64,000 bases of DNA from Phenylobacterium sp. (GTDB lineage: Bacteria; Pseudomonadota; Alphaproteobacteria; Caulobacterales; Caulobacteraceae). How positions within the stretch are numbered: the first letter of the stretch is position 1; each line of letters opens with the position of its first letter. The DNA lies in contig JADBZH010000030.1 of NCBI GenBank assembly GCA_020402585.1, forward strand, positions 1 to 64,000. The letters are read 5' to 3'. Made by a program: the position numbers and the translations under genes. The notes under the pieces are model-generated. The model was not told the origin of the DNA and searched no databases. It saw nothing but the letters and a program-made list of their open reading frames with translations. Shown here piece after piece: positions 1-8,102 of this stretch.

Positions 1-814
1 CCGCCATCTCGTCGTAGGCGAAGTCCGCCCCCCAGGGATGGCCCTGGAGGAAGTTCGAGCGGTGGACGTTCTTGGTGTTGATGGCGGCCATCATGAAGGG
101 GCCGACCTCGGCCCCGACATCCTCGTCGAAGGCCGTTTCATTCCCCGACGGCTGGGCCGGCCCAGTGAATCCGGGCGTCAGGGCGAAGGGGTTGATCATC
201 AGCTGGAAGAGGGCGGGGTTACGCCGGATGGCGTCCATGGTGGCCGCACCGCTGGCGGCGGTGCCGCCGGACAGGCCGCCGCGCATGTTCCGCACCCGGC
301 CCTTCACCCGCGGAACCGGATGGCCCAGCCTGCGCTTGGCGGTCTCCTCGGCGAAGAGTACGCCGAGCTCGAAGGGGATGGAGTCAAAGCCGCAGGAGAA
401 GAGGATGCGCGCGCCCGAGGCCCGTGCGCCCTCATGATGGGCGGCGACCATCTCGGCCATCCAGTTGGACTCGCCGCACAGGTCCACATAGTCGGTCCCC
501 GCCTCGACACAGGCGGCGACCAGGTCCGAGCCATAGAGCTGGTAGGGCCCGACGGTGGTGACGATGACCTTGGCGCGGCGGACCATGGCCTTCAGCTGGG
601 CCGGGTCAGCGGCGTCGCAGACCACCAGCGGGGTCGAGGCCGGGGCGCCGATCAGGTCGCGGACCTCGGCCAGCTTGTCCGCCGAACGGCCGGCCATGGC
701 CCAGGAGACCTCGCCCCCCGGCGGCTGGGTGCGGACCAGGTGCTCAGCGACGAGCCGGCCGGTGAAGCCGGTGGCGCCATAGACGATGATGTCGAATTCC
801 GCGTCGGTCCGCAT
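1..814 (-). CDS. Saccharopine dehydrogenase-like NAD(P)-binding reductase (3' end missing)
   Basis: The gene reads leftwards from ATG at 814 and runs off the window, so only about 271 N-terminal residues are visible. The start of the protein (FDIIVYGATGFTGRLVAEHL) is a classic Rossmann GxTGFTG dinucleotide-binding loop. Further on are the family-like stretches GPYQLYGSDLVAACVEAGTDYVDLCGE and GFDSIPFELG, typical of the saccharopine dehydrogenase / trans-acting enoyl reductase family. These proteins reduce or oxidise diverse substrates, and lysine-pathway activity should not be assumed. The next gene (methyltransferase) is on the same strand 46 bp upstream. Substrate unknown. Confidence 0.85.
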   Translation of the reverse strand, partial: MRTDAEFDIIVYGATGFTGRLVAEHLVRTQPPGGEVSWAMAGRSADKLAEVRDLIGAPASTPLVVCDAADPAQLKAMVRRAKVIVTTVGPYQLYGSDLVAACVEAGTDYVDLCGESNWMAEMVAAHHEGARASGARILFSCGFDSIPFELGVLFAEETAKRRLGHPVPRVKGRVRNMRGGLSGGTAASGAATMDAIRRNPALFQLMINPFALTPGFTGPAQPSGNETAFDEDVGAEVGPFMMAAINTKNVHRSNFLQGHPWGADFAYDEMA

Positions 815-860
815 GGGTCCCTCCCTGATTGTCCGGTTGGATATGGACCCTGGAAGGGCC

Positions 861-1490
861 TCAGCCAAGGCGCCGCTGTGCAAGCCAGACCGTATGACCG
901 CCGCAGTCGGGGTCTTCGGGCGTGAAGGCGACGACCTCGAAGCCCTCCGCCGCAAGCCGGGCTCGGTAGTCGTCCGGGGACAGGCTGGCGTGGTGCAGGG
1001 GGTCGCCGCCGAACTCGCCCATGGCGACGCCGGCTGTGGGCCCGGAGGTGAACATCAGGGCCGCCCCCGGGCGGGCGTGGGCGCCGAGAACCGCGAACAG
1101 GTCCGCCTGGTCAGCCGCCGTCAGGTGGAAGAGGCTGTCCCAGGCCAGGAGCCCGTCGAAGGTGCGGCCCAGATCCAGGCTGCGCATGTCGGCGCAGATC
1201 CACTCGCCGCCCGGGAGCCGCGCCCGGGCGAGATCGACGGCGGGAGCGGAGGCGTCGACCCCGGTGACGCCGAAACCCTGGTCGAGCAGCCAGGCGCCCA
1301 GGGGGCGGCCCGTGCCGCAGCCGAGATCAAGCACCCTTCCGCCGGTCGGCAGGAGGGCTGAAAAGCGCGCCAGCCAGCCGCCTTCCTGGCGGACCTCCGG
1401 GCCCCGGACCTGGTCCCAGGCCCCGGCGTGGCGCGTGAAGAGCCCGACCACATCAGAGGCCGCCCGGGCGATCGGGTCGTCAGTCGTCAC
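861..1490 (-). CDS. Class I SAM-dependent methyltransferase
   Basis: This 209-residue protein has the SAM-binding motif I VLDLGCGTGRPLG around residues 53-65, an acidic motif II (VTGVDAS) and a motif around WICADMRSLDL, giving a complete small class I methyltransferase fold. The C-terminal part has FTPEDPDCGGHTVWLAQR, common in uncharacterised methyltransferases of this type. No accessory domain names a substrate. It lies just upstream of and co-oriented with the reductase at 1-814, and diverges from the MmcQ/YjbR gene. Function beyond methyl transfer is not inferable. Confidence 0.85.
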   Translation of the reverse strand: MTTDDPIARAASDVVGLFTRHAGAWDQVRGPEVRQEGGWLARFSALLPTGGRVLDLGCGTGRPLGAWLLDQGFGVTGVDASAPAVDLARARLPGGEWICADMRSLDLGRTFDGLLAWDSLFHLTAADQADLFAVLGAHARPGAALMFTSGPTAGVAMGEFGGDPLHHASLSPDDYRARLAAEGFEVVAFTPEDPDCGGHTVWLAQRRLG

Positions 1491-1576
1491 GGCGCCCCCC
1501 TTGGCCGTCGCCCAGGGCGTCGGGGCCCTGGGCCCCGGCCTGCCCTAGCTTACCCTGAGATGCTAAAGCGTAATCC

Positions 1577-1915
1577 ATGGCCGTGACACCCGCCCGCGCA
1601 AGGGAACTCGCGCTCAGCCTGGAGGACGCCTCCGAGCGCCCGCACTTTGATCGGACGGCGCTCCGGACGCCGCGAAAGACCTTCGCCACGCTCGCCGGCG
1701 ACGGCGCCGACATCAATCTGATGTTTGACCCGGACCTGCGCGACTTCTTCTGCGAGCAGGTTCCGCTGGTCTTTGCGCCGGTCCCCGGCGGCTGGGGCCG
1801 GATGGGCGCCACGCGGTGCGATCTAGCGATCGTTGACGAACCCACCCTCGTATCCGCGCTCAAGGCCGCCCACGCCCTGGCCGCTCCCCGGCCGAAGACA
1901 CCACCGAAGCGCTGA
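1577..1915 (+). CDS. MmcQ/YjbR family protein
   Basis: A 112-residue protein with the MmcQ/YjbR pattern: an N-terminal helix (ARELALSLEDASERPHFDR), then RTPRKTFATLAGDGADINLMFDPDLRDFF, and a C-terminal GWGRMGATRCDLAIVDEPTLVSALKAAHAL. The family has a CyaY-like fold, is often annotated as DNA-binding and has no firmly established role. It ends with a basic, proline-rich tail. Downstream, the SNase-like gene is convergent. No strong ribosome-binding site is seen before the ATG. Confidence 0.8.
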   Translation: MAVTPARARELALSLEDASERPHFDRTALRTPRKTFATLAGDGADINLMFDPDLRDFFCEQVPLVFAPVPGGWGRMGATRCDLAIVDEPTLVSALKAAHALAAPRPKTPPKR

Positions 1916-1943
1916 CCCGGCGGCGTCGCCGCCCCGGGGGTCA

Positions 1944-2399
1944 TCAGCGAGGCCGCGCGGCCTCACCCCGGCCCCGCCCGCCCTCGGCCACCCCGGCGGC
2001 CCGCATCCGGTCGCCCAGGGACTGGCCGCCCAGCCGGCAATCGGCGGCGACCCTGTCCCAGGTCCGGCCCCGGGAGACGCAGTCCACCCGACGCCCCCCG
2101 GTGATGCCCTTCAGGGCGTCGCGGGCCTCGCGCCCGCCAGGCGCCTTCAGCTCGGGGGCGTGGAAGTCGGCGAGGCGGACCTCCACCCAGTCGGCGCCCC
2201 GGCGCGGACCCACCGCCACGCACAGGGAGTCCCCGTCCGCGACGTGGACGACCGGCCCCGAGAAGCGCTCGCCCCGGGCGAGGCTGGCGGGCATGGGCCC
2301 CTTATCCGGCACGGTGCGGCAGGGGTCGGCCAGGGCGGGACCGGCGGCGCAGGCAAGGGCGCCCCCGGCAAGAAGGAGGGCCGTCAGGCGACGGTGCAT
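1944..2399 (-). CDS. Secreted thermonuclease (SNase)-like protein
   Basis: A 151-residue protein with a cleavable-looking signal peptide (MHRRLTALLLAGGALACAAG, AxA at about 22-24), so it probably acts in the periplasm. The core VVHVADGDSLCV, VRLADFHAPEL and RTWDRVAADCRLGGQSLGDRM follows the staphylococcal-nuclease pattern (DGDT, R..D.PE, GR..A). The arginine and glutamate positions used in catalysis by SNase appear retained, but the usual Tyr-Gly before the second arginine is replaced. It follows the sulfatase-like gene by 1 bp on the same strand, suggesting co-transcription. DNA/RNA cleavage is inferred. Confidence 0.75.
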   Translation of the reverse strand: MHRRLTALLLAGGALACAAGPALADPCRTVPDKGPMPASLARGERFSGPVVHVADGDSLCVAVGPRRGADWVEVRLADFHAPELKAPGGREARDALKGITGGRRVDCVSRGRTWDRVAADCRLGGQSLGDRMRAAGVAEGGRGRGEAARPR

Positions 2400-2400
2400 C

Positions 2401-4116
2401 TCAGCCCCCCAGGCCCGGCAGGTCGAAGGCCGAAAGGGCGCGGCGGGTCAGGGCGGCGTCCCCGGCGTGGCGGGCGGCGCCGGCGGCCTCCAGCTCGGAC
2501 AGGCGCCCCTGTCCGCAAACCAGCTTCACCAGGTCCGCCCAGGCCAGGGACAGGACGGCGTGCGCCCCCGCCCCGTCGGTGGCGACGCTGACGCCGTTGC
2601 GCACGTGCAGACCGGCGGGCGGCGCATCCGGGAAGTCGAAGCGGATGTGGTGGTCGATCCCCTCGGCCCGGCCGGGATCGATCATGACCCTCAGGAGGTG
2701 CAGGACCTCCCGCGGCGGGCGCCCCGCCAGCTGGGCCGGGCGGAACCGGTGCTCGGCCACCCGCGACAGGTCCAGGGCCCCCTCCAGCTCCAGGGCCCGG
2801 GTCAGGCACCAGTTGCGGATGTTGGCCGCCGAGGTCCCCTGGGCGAGGGCCCGCAGGACCCCCGCCAGCAGGGCCCGGTCGCCAGCCTCCGCCTCGGGCC
2901 GTCCGACCAGCCAGGAGGCCAGCTCCAGGGCCCAGCGCAGGTCGCCTGACGCCTTGGCGGCCGTCGCCTGGGCGCGTACCGCATCCGCCCCGCCGAAGCC
3001 CTCCACCAGGCGCCGCGCCCGCTCGGCCGGGGGCAGGACGAAGAGCTTGCCCGGCTCGCCATCGAACCAGCCGCGCAGGCCGGCGGCGATCTGGCGAACA
3101 TGGTGCTCGGCCACGCCGTAGAACTCACTGGTCAGGTAGTCGTCGTCGCAGGCCGCCGGCAGGCGCACCTGGTGGGCAAGTGCGTCGGCGGTCAGGCCCC
3201 GGTTCAGGCCCCGCACCGTCTGGTCCCAGAGGAACTGGATAGAGTCGCGATACCGCGTCACCCGGGCGGCGATCTCGGCCGCGCCGGAGATCGGCGGGCC
3301 GTGGGCGCCCACCAGGTGCTCTGCCCCCAGGGAGAGGATGTGGTCGATCCCGGCCAGCAGGACCTGGGGATCGCGGTATTCCTCGCCGCGGATGGCGAAG
3401 ACGTTGAACAGGGTCGGCCAGACCAGGTTCTGGACGCAGGTTCCGAGCTCGGGGAACCAGAAGGTGACGCTGTCGTCGGCGTCGGAGGGGGCGTGGTGTA
3501 TCTCCACCGTCAGCCCCGCCAGGGTCAGGCGCTCGCTGCCCCGGAAGACGTCCGTGGGCGGAACATAGCCCGGGGTGTAGGGCGCATGCTCCGGATTGCG
3601 GAAGTGCAGGCCCAGCCCCTCGTTGACCAGGGCGTCCGGGCCCTCTGGGGGCAGGCGCAGGCCGAACTGGTGGATCAGGCCCCGGGAATAGGCCGGCCCG
3701 ATCTCGCCCGAGGTGCGGGCCAGGTTCAGGGGGATGCGCTCATGGCCCAGGATGGGCAGGTCCCGAGGACCGGCCGGGTCCTGGGCGGCCTCCTCCACCG
3801 CCGCCCTTGTCCCGCCGACATAGTGGAAGTGGCTGTAGAGCACCGCCGCCAGGGGGGCCGAAGTGTGGGCCCGCACCTCGGCCAGGGCCGTGCGCATCTC
3901 CTCCACGCTCTCGCCCGTGTCGATGGCGATCAGGCCTTCGGGCCCTTCAAGGAAGGTCTGGTTGGACAGGCCGTTCCCCACCAGGGTCCAGACCCCCGGC
4001 CGCACGGCGTAGAGCCGCCGCTCCAGCCGGACCGAATGTTCCAGGTGACGCCGGTGCGCCCTCTGCCCGAGGGGCCCCGTGCCGACCCCCGCCGGATCGG
4101 CGTCGAAACTGCGCAT
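2401..4116 (-). CDS. Alkyl sulfatase-type metallo-beta-lactamase-fold protein with altered metal motif
   Basis: A 571-residue protein with the architecture of SDS-hydrolase (SdsA/BDS1-like) alkyl sulfatases: an N-terminal metallo-beta-lactamase domain (roughly 1-280), the alkyl sulfatase dimerisation domain (LWDQTVRGLNRGLTADAL, then YGVAEHHVRQI...GWFDGEP) and a C-terminal SCP2-like sterol-carrier domain. The loop that normally carries the zinc motif HxHxDH reads SHFHYVGG at residues 95-102, so the DH pair is absent. The distal motifs HHAPSDADDS and LVGAHGPPI are present. No signal peptide is evident. Hydrolysis of alkyl sulfates is therefore uncertain; a lyase-like or differently metallated homologue is possible. 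Confidence 0.8.
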   Translation of the reverse strand: MRSFDADPAGVGTGPLGQRAHRRHLEHSVRLERRLYAVRPGVWTLVGNGLSNQTFLEGPEGLIAIDTGESVEEMRTALAEVRAHTSAPLAAVLYSHFHYVGGTRAAVEEAAQDPAGPRDLPILGHERIPLNLARTSGEIGPAYSRGLIHQFGLRLPPEGPDALVNEGLGLHFRNPEHAPYTPGYVPPTDVFRGSERLTLAGLTVEIHHAPSDADDSVTFWFPELGTCVQNLVWPTLFNVFAIRGEEYRDPQVLLAGIDHILSLGAEHLVGAHGPPISGAAEIAARVTRYRDSIQFLWDQTVRGLNRGLTADALAHQVRLPAACDDDYLTSEFYGVAEHHVRQIAAGLRGWFDGEPGKLFVLPPAERARRLVEGFGGADAVRAQATAAKASGDLRWALELASWLVGRPEAEAGDRALLAGVLRALAQGTSAANIRNWCLTRALELEGALDLSRVAEHRFRPAQLAGRPPREVLHLLRVMIDPGRAEGIDHHIRFDFPDAPPAGLHVRNGVSVATDGAGAHAVLSLAWADLVKLVCGQGRLSELEAAGAARHAGDAALTRRALSAFDLPGLGG

Positions 4117-4323
4117 GGAAACCGCCTCCTGAACTGCCCGGCCGCAAGCCTAGCCCAGTTCGGGGGATCGGGGGAGAAAGGGCGGCCTGATCCGGACCGG
4201 CGCGCGCGCCATCTCAGAAGGTTTCCGCCGGAAACACGCCTCGGTGCTCCAGCTGCACGGGGGACGCCTCCGCGCCCGAAAGGCGTTGGGCATCGGCGGC
4301 GGACCCGCTAAGGCGGCGCCCGC

Positions 4324-4653
4324 CTACTTCCGCTTCTGCTTGCGGGCGGCGTAGCGCAGGTCGCGGGCTTCTTTCTGGCGGGCGCGGAGGTCCAGGTCGC
4401 GGGCCTCCTGGGTGAGGGCCTCATCCTCCAGCCGCAGACGCTCGGCCTCGGCGGCGGCGGCGCGCTTGGCTTCGCGCTCGGCGTTGCGGGCGGCGCGGAC
4501 GGCCTCCAGCTCAGCGGCGGCGGCGGCCTTCCGGGCCTCAAGGTCGGGATCCATGATGTGAGGCTTGGGCTTCAGGCGCTCCAGCATCGCCTTCTTGGCG
4601 GCGGCGGAGGCCTGCTGGCGGTCTTCGTACTTCATGCCCTTGGGTTCGGCCAT
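4324..4653 (-). CDS. Small charged coiled-coil protein (DUF6481-like)
   Basis: A 109-residue protein beginning MAEPKGMKYEDRQQASAAAKKAMLERL, followed by an almost uninterrupted Ala/Arg/Glu/Lys-rich helix that should form a coiled coil, and a basic C-terminus (AARKQKRK). The N-terminal pattern fits the alphaproteobacterial DUF6481 family as I remember it. No function is known. It stands alone between the sulfatase-like gene and tRNA-Gly. Composition-driven similarity could mislead, so the family assignment is tentative, but codon use and a clean start support a real gene. Confidence 0.65.
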   Translation of the reverse strand: MAEPKGMKYEDRQQASAAAKKAMLERLKPKPHIMDPDLEARKAAAAAELEAVRAARNAEREAKRAAAAEAERLRLEDEALTQEARDLDLRARQKEARDLRYAARKQKRK

Positions 4654-4740
4654 TTGTTCTCAGCGTTCGACGTTCGGGAGGACGATTGCGGGCCGTCGCC
4701 CCGAAAACCGGGGTGGTCCAGCCTGCGACGTGACCGATTC

Positions 4741-4815
4741 TGGAGCGGGCGAGGCGATTCGAACGCCCGACCCCAACCTTGGCAAGGTTGTGCTCTACCC
4801 CTGAGCTACGCCCGC
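4741..4815 (-). tRNA. tRNA-Gly (anticodon GCC)
   Basis: Reading leftwards, the transcript starts GCGGGCGTAGCTCAGGGGTAG and ends CGCCCGCTCCA. It has a 7-bp acceptor stem (GCGGGCG with CGCCCGC), a D arm, an anticodon arm with loop around GCC (AACCTTGCCAAGGTT), and a T arm with GTTCGAATC. The CCA end is encoded at 4741-4743. GCC decodes GGC/GGU glycine codons, the main glycine codons in this GC-rich genome. A 5-bp hairpin at 4699-4713 lies downstream but has no T-tract. Confidence 0.97.
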
Positions 4816-4894
4816 GCTCCGTGAGGCTCCTTGCGGGGCCCCGATGTTCGGGAGCCGGCTTATGGCAGAGGGCCGGCGGCTTGGCAAGACGGTC

Positions 4895-5638
4895 TCAGCC
4901 CATGAAGCGGGGGGTCTTGAGGCGGCGCTTGTTCACGTGCTCGGCAGGGGCGGGGCCGGTCTCATCCGGCAGTTCGCCGCGGAAGTAGAAACGCTGCCAG
5001 GCCTCTTTGGTGGCCTCGGGGTCGAAGCGCATGATCCGACGGTTGAACTCGGCCCGGTGTTTCTCCCAGGCCTCGTACTGGCCGCGCAGTTCGGGGTTGC
5101 GGGACATGGATCGGATCACGGGCTGGAAGTCCGCCATCTCGCGGTCCTTCATCAGGGTGATGAAGCAGAAGGGCTCGCCCTTCTCGAACCGCACCTTGCC
5201 CGGACGGGTGAAGATCCAGTTCATGGTGAAGGGGAAGGGCAGCCAATCCGTCTCCACCAGGCCCGACAGGGGCTGGATGCCGTCCTTCACGTGGTTGGGC
5301 GGGCCCTGGGCCAGGACCGACCAGCCGGGTGGGGTGCGGAAGAGATAGCCCGGGTGCATGGTCACCACGCCCGAGGAAAAGTGGCTCATGACGAAGCGGT
5401 GGAACTCCGGGTGCGGTCGGTCGGGGGTGAGGGTGATGTCCTCCTGCATGACCCCGCCGTTCCACTCGGCGGTGAAGCTCATGGGGCAGAGGATCTCCCA
5501 GCCGGTGGTGTTGGCCATGGACAGGGGCAGGCAGCGATAGGGGTGCCGGGCGGCGAACTTGTCCATCCAGGCGCGCTGGGGCCGGCCGGGCACGATCTCG
5601 GGCGGGCGGTCGGCGGTGGGATAGCACTCAAGCTCCAT
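4895..5638 (-). CDS. Uncharacterised DUF6065-like protein
   Basis: A 247-residue soluble protein starting [20 protein letters not shown]. The pattern ([72 protein letters not shown]) matches the DUF6065 family as I know it, whose role is not established. The open frame extends far upstream (to about 7327) but would overlap three real plus-strand genes, so the ATG at 5638 was chosen. It diverges from the prolyl-tRNA editing gene. Many aromatic residues suggest a ligand-binding beta-rich fold, but that is only an impression. Confidence 0.7.
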   Translation of the reverse strand: MELECYPTADRPPEIVPGRPQRAWMDKFAARHPYRCLPLSMANTTGWEILCPMSFTAEWNGGVMQEDITLTPDRPHPEFHRFVMSHFSSGVVTMHPGYLFRTPPGWSVLAQGPPNHVKDGIQPLSGLVETDWLPFPFTMNWIFTRPGKVRFEKGEPFCFITLMKDREMADFQPVIRSMSRNPELRGQYEAWEKHRAEFNRRIMRFDPEATKEAWQRFYFRGELPDETGPAPAEHVNKRRLKTPRFMG

Positions 5639-5740
5639 GGCGGGCTCCCGGTCCTTGTCTGTCCTGTCCTTCCCCTTAGCGAGGCCGCGCGCGGAGCGTC
5701 CACCGCTTTTCCGGCGGGCGGGGGAAGGGTAAGGAGCGCC

Positions 5741-6259
5741 ATGCTCGACCGCGCCGGCCTCCTCGACCTCTTCGACCAGCTGGGGATGGCGCACGCCACC
5801 CTGGACCATCCGGCGGTCTTCCGGGTCGGCGAAGGCGCGGAGATCAAGGCGAGGATCCCCGGCGCCCACACCAAGAACCTGTTTCTCAAGGACGCCCGGG
5901 GCGACCTGTGGCTGGTCTGCGCCAGGGACGACACCGCTATCGACCTGAAGCGCCTGCACGGGGCGATCGGCTCGGCGCGCCTGTCCTTCGGCGCCGCCGA
6001 CCTCATGGAGGCCGCCCTGGGGGTGACGCCCGGCTCGGTGACCCTGTTCGCCCTCGTCAACGATCCCCTGCACCGGGTGCGGCTGGTCCTGGACCTGGCC
6101 CTGGCGCAGGCCGACCAGGTCAGCTTCCATCCCCTCGAGAACACCGCCACCACCACGGTGGACCAGGGGAGCCTGCGCCGGTTCCTGGATCACCTGGGCC
6201 GCGAGCCCCTGTTGGTGGATTTCGCGCGCCTGGCGCTCTGTCCGCTTCCGGCGCGTTGA
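5741..6259 (+). CDS. Prolyl-tRNA editing (ProX/YbaK-like) deacylase
   Basis: A 172-residue stand-alone homologue of the editing domain of bacterial prolyl-tRNA synthetase (prolyl-tRNA synthetase associated domain, ProXp-ala type). The signature [24 protein letters not shown] around residues 42-66 contains the catalytic-site lysine of the YbaK fold. It is expected to clear mischarged tRNA-Pro, most likely Ala-tRNA-Pro. A good AAGGAG site at 5731-5736 precedes the ATG. It is followed by cnoX on the same strand after 54 bp. Confidence 0.88.
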   Translation: MLDRAGLLDLFDQLGMAHATLDHPAVFRVGEGAEIKARIPGAHTKNLFLKDARGDLWLVCARDDTAIDLKRLHGAIGSARLSFGAADLMEAALGVTPGSVTLFALVNDPLHRVRLVLDLALAQADQVSFHPLENTATTTVDQGSLRRFLDHLGREPLLVDFARLALCPLPAR

Positions 6260-6313
6260 AGCCGCGGCCCGGAAGGTCCATCTTGCACCCTCAACTTCCC
6301 CACGGAGAGCCCC

Positions 6314-7222
6314 ATGGCGCTGATCGGTGAAAACTCGGCCCCCCTTCCGGGTGCGGCGCCCGCCGGCCTGATCAAGGACGGGACCGACGCCGGCTTCATG
6401 GCCGACGTGATCGAGGCCTCGCGCGAGACGCCGGTCATTGTCGACTTCTGGGCGCCCTGGTGTGGTCCCTGCAAGCAGCTGGGCCCGGCCATCGAGCGCG
6501 CCGTCACCGCCGCCAAGGGCAAGGTGAAGCTGGTGAAGATCGACATCGACCAGCACCCCCAGTTCGCCGGCCAGCTCCGCGTCCAGTCCATCCCCGCCGT
6601 CTTCGCCTTCGTGGGCGGGCGACCCGTGGACGGCTTTACCGGCGCCCTGCCCGAGAGCCAGATCAAGGCCTTCGTCGACCGCCTGGCCGCCCAGGCCCCC
6701 GCCGACGCGGGCGATGAACTGATCGCCGTGGGGCGCGAGGCCCTTGAGGCCGGCGACCTGAACACCGCCGCCCAGGCCTTCGCCCGGGTGTTGCAGTCCG
6801 ACCCGCAGGACGTCCGCGCCCTGGGCGGGATGGCGAAGGTCTACCTGGAGGGCGGCGACCTGGAGCGCGCCGCCGAGATCGCCGCCATGGCGCCGGAAGG
6901 GGCCAAGGACCCGGGGCTGGAGAGCGTGCGCGCCGCCCTCGCCCTGGCCGACGCCGCCCCCGCCGAGACCGCCGCCTTCGAGGCGCGTCTGGCGGCCGAT
7001 CCCGCAGACCATGAGGCCCGCTTTGAGCTGGCCCGGGCCCTGGCCGGCGCCGGCCGGCTGGAGGCGGCCATGGACCACCTGCTGCAGATCATCGCCGCTG
7101 ACCGCGACTGGAATGAAGGCGCGGCGCGGGCCCAGCTGCTGACCGTCTTTGAAGCGGCCGGCGCCGCCTCCGACCTGGCCCGCCAGGGCCGGCGGCGGCT
7201 TTCCGCCATCCTGTTCTCCTAA
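6314..7222 (+). CDS. cnoX: Chaperedoxin CnoX (thioredoxin-TPR protein, YbbN family)
   Basis: A 302-residue protein with an N-terminal thioredoxin domain (about 20-125) carrying an intact active site WAPWCGPC (CGPC at 50-53), then a tetratricopeptide-type helical region (AGDLNTAAQAFARVLQSDPQ and repeats) to the C-terminus. CnoX proteins hold unfolded clients and pass them to DnaK or GroEL; E. coli CnoX lacks the redox cysteine pair, whereas the Caulobacter protein is redox-active. The CGPC here predicts the redox-active type. It is followed after 4 bp by the LON-domain gene and then Trm112, so it is probably one operon. Confidence 0.9.
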   Translation: MALIGENSAPLPGAAPAGLIKDGTDAGFMADVIEASRETPVIVDFWAPWCGPCKQLGPAIERAVTAAKGKVKLVKIDIDQHPQFAGQLRVQSIPAVFAFVGGRPVDGFTGALPESQIKAFVDRLAAQAPADAGDELIAVGREALEAGDLNTAAQAFARVLQSDPQDVRALGGMAKVYLEGGDLERAAEIAAMAPEGAKDPGLESVRAALALADAAPAETAAFEARLAADPADHEARFELARALAGAGRLEAAMDHLLQIIAADRDWNEGAARAQLLTVFEAAGAASDLARQGRRRLSAILFS

Positions 7223-7226
7223 GTCG

Positions 7227-7877
7227 ATGGCGTCCCGGCCCCTCCGCATCGAGCTGCCGCAGACCCTTCCGGTCTTTCCACTGGACGGCGCCCTTCTGCT
7301 GCCCGGGGCGGAGCTGCCCCTGCGCATCTTCGAGCCGCGCTACCTGAACATGCTGGACGACGTCATGGCCGGCGCCCGGATGATCGGCATGGTCCAGACC
7401 TCCGGCGGCGACCGGGCCCAGCCCAGCCTGGCGCGCATCGGGTGCGCCGGGCGGGTCACCCGGTTCCGGGACGGCGCGGAGGGGGACTACCTGATCACCC
7501 TGACGGGCGTCTGTCGCTTCCGGATGGTGGAGGAGCTGGACCGCCCCACTCCGTACCGGCAGGTGAAGGCCGATTTTTCTCCGTTTACGGATGATCTCGA
7601 GCCAGGCCGTAGGACGGGGGGAGAGCGCACCCGGCTATCGAAGGCCCTGAGGGCCTATCTGAACCGCCGCGACCTCGACGTGGATGACTCGGCCCTCAAT
7701 GCCGCGCCCCTCGACGAACTGGTCGCCGGCCTGGCTATGAGCCTGCCCTTTTCGCCGGCGGAGAAACAGGCCCTCCTGGAGGCGCCCGACCGCGCGGACC
7801 GCCAGGACGTGCTGACCGCCCTCCTCGAGATCGACGCCATGGGTGATGACGACGGTCCGCCCGAGACCCTGCAATAG
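7227..7877 (+). CDS. LON peptidase substrate-binding-domain protein
   Basis: A 216-residue stand-alone protein resembling the N-terminal substrate-binding domain of Lon protease ([30 protein letters not shown], then [26 protein letters not shown]). The ATPase and protease domains are absent, so it is not a protease itself. The ATG at 7227 is 4 bp after the cnoX stop, which implies co-translation and a possible shared protein-quality role. The role of such proteins is unproven. Confidence 0.88.
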   Translation: MASRPLRIELPQTLPVFPLDGALLLPGAELPLRIFEPRYLNMLDDVMAGARMIGMVQTSGGDRAQPSLARIGCAGRVTRFRDGAEGDYLITLTGVCRFRMVEELDRPTPYRQVKADFSPFTDDLEPGRRTGGERTRLSKALRAYLNRRDLDVDDSALNAAPLDELVAGLAMSLPFSPAEKQALLEAPDRADRQDVLTALLEIDAMGDDDGPPETLQ

Positions 7878-7885
7878 GACCGCAC

Positions 7886-8095
7886 ATGTCCGAGACGCCT
7901 TCCGATCCGCCCCTTCCCGCGCTTGACGCCGGACTGGACCCGCGCCTGCTGGAGATCCTGGTCTGCCCGGTGACCCACGGGCCCCTGGAGTACGACCGGG
8001 CGGCGGGGGAGTTGATCAGCCGCAAGGCGAACCTGGCCTACCCGGTCCGGGACGGCGTTCCCGTCATGCTGCCCGAGGAAGCCCGGGCGCTCTGA
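7886..8095 (+). CDS. Trm112 family protein
   Basis: A 69-residue protein containing [46 protein letters not shown], the bacterial Trm112-like signature. Such proteins resemble the eukaryotic methyltransferase activator Trm112. Here only one CP motif cysteine remains, so zinc binding is doubtful. It starts 8 bp after the LON-domain gene and closes the apparent operon. The partner methyltransferase, if any, cannot be named from the sequence. Confidence 0.88.
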   Translation: MSETPSDPPLPALDAGLDPRLLEILVCPVTHGPLEYDRAAGELISRKANLAYPVRDGVPVMLPEEARAL

Positions 8096-8102
8096 CCAGG
8101 CG

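Noticed and set aside
3100..4311. 403-codon plus-strand frame opposite the sulfatase-like gene
   Set aside because: Shadow of the minus-strand gene, which has clear domain motifs.
4895..7327. 810-codon minus-strand frame
   Set aside because: Only its last third (DUF6065-like) is real; the rest is antisense to the tRNA-editing, cnoX and LON-domain genes and has low-complexity composition typical of GC-rich shadow frames.
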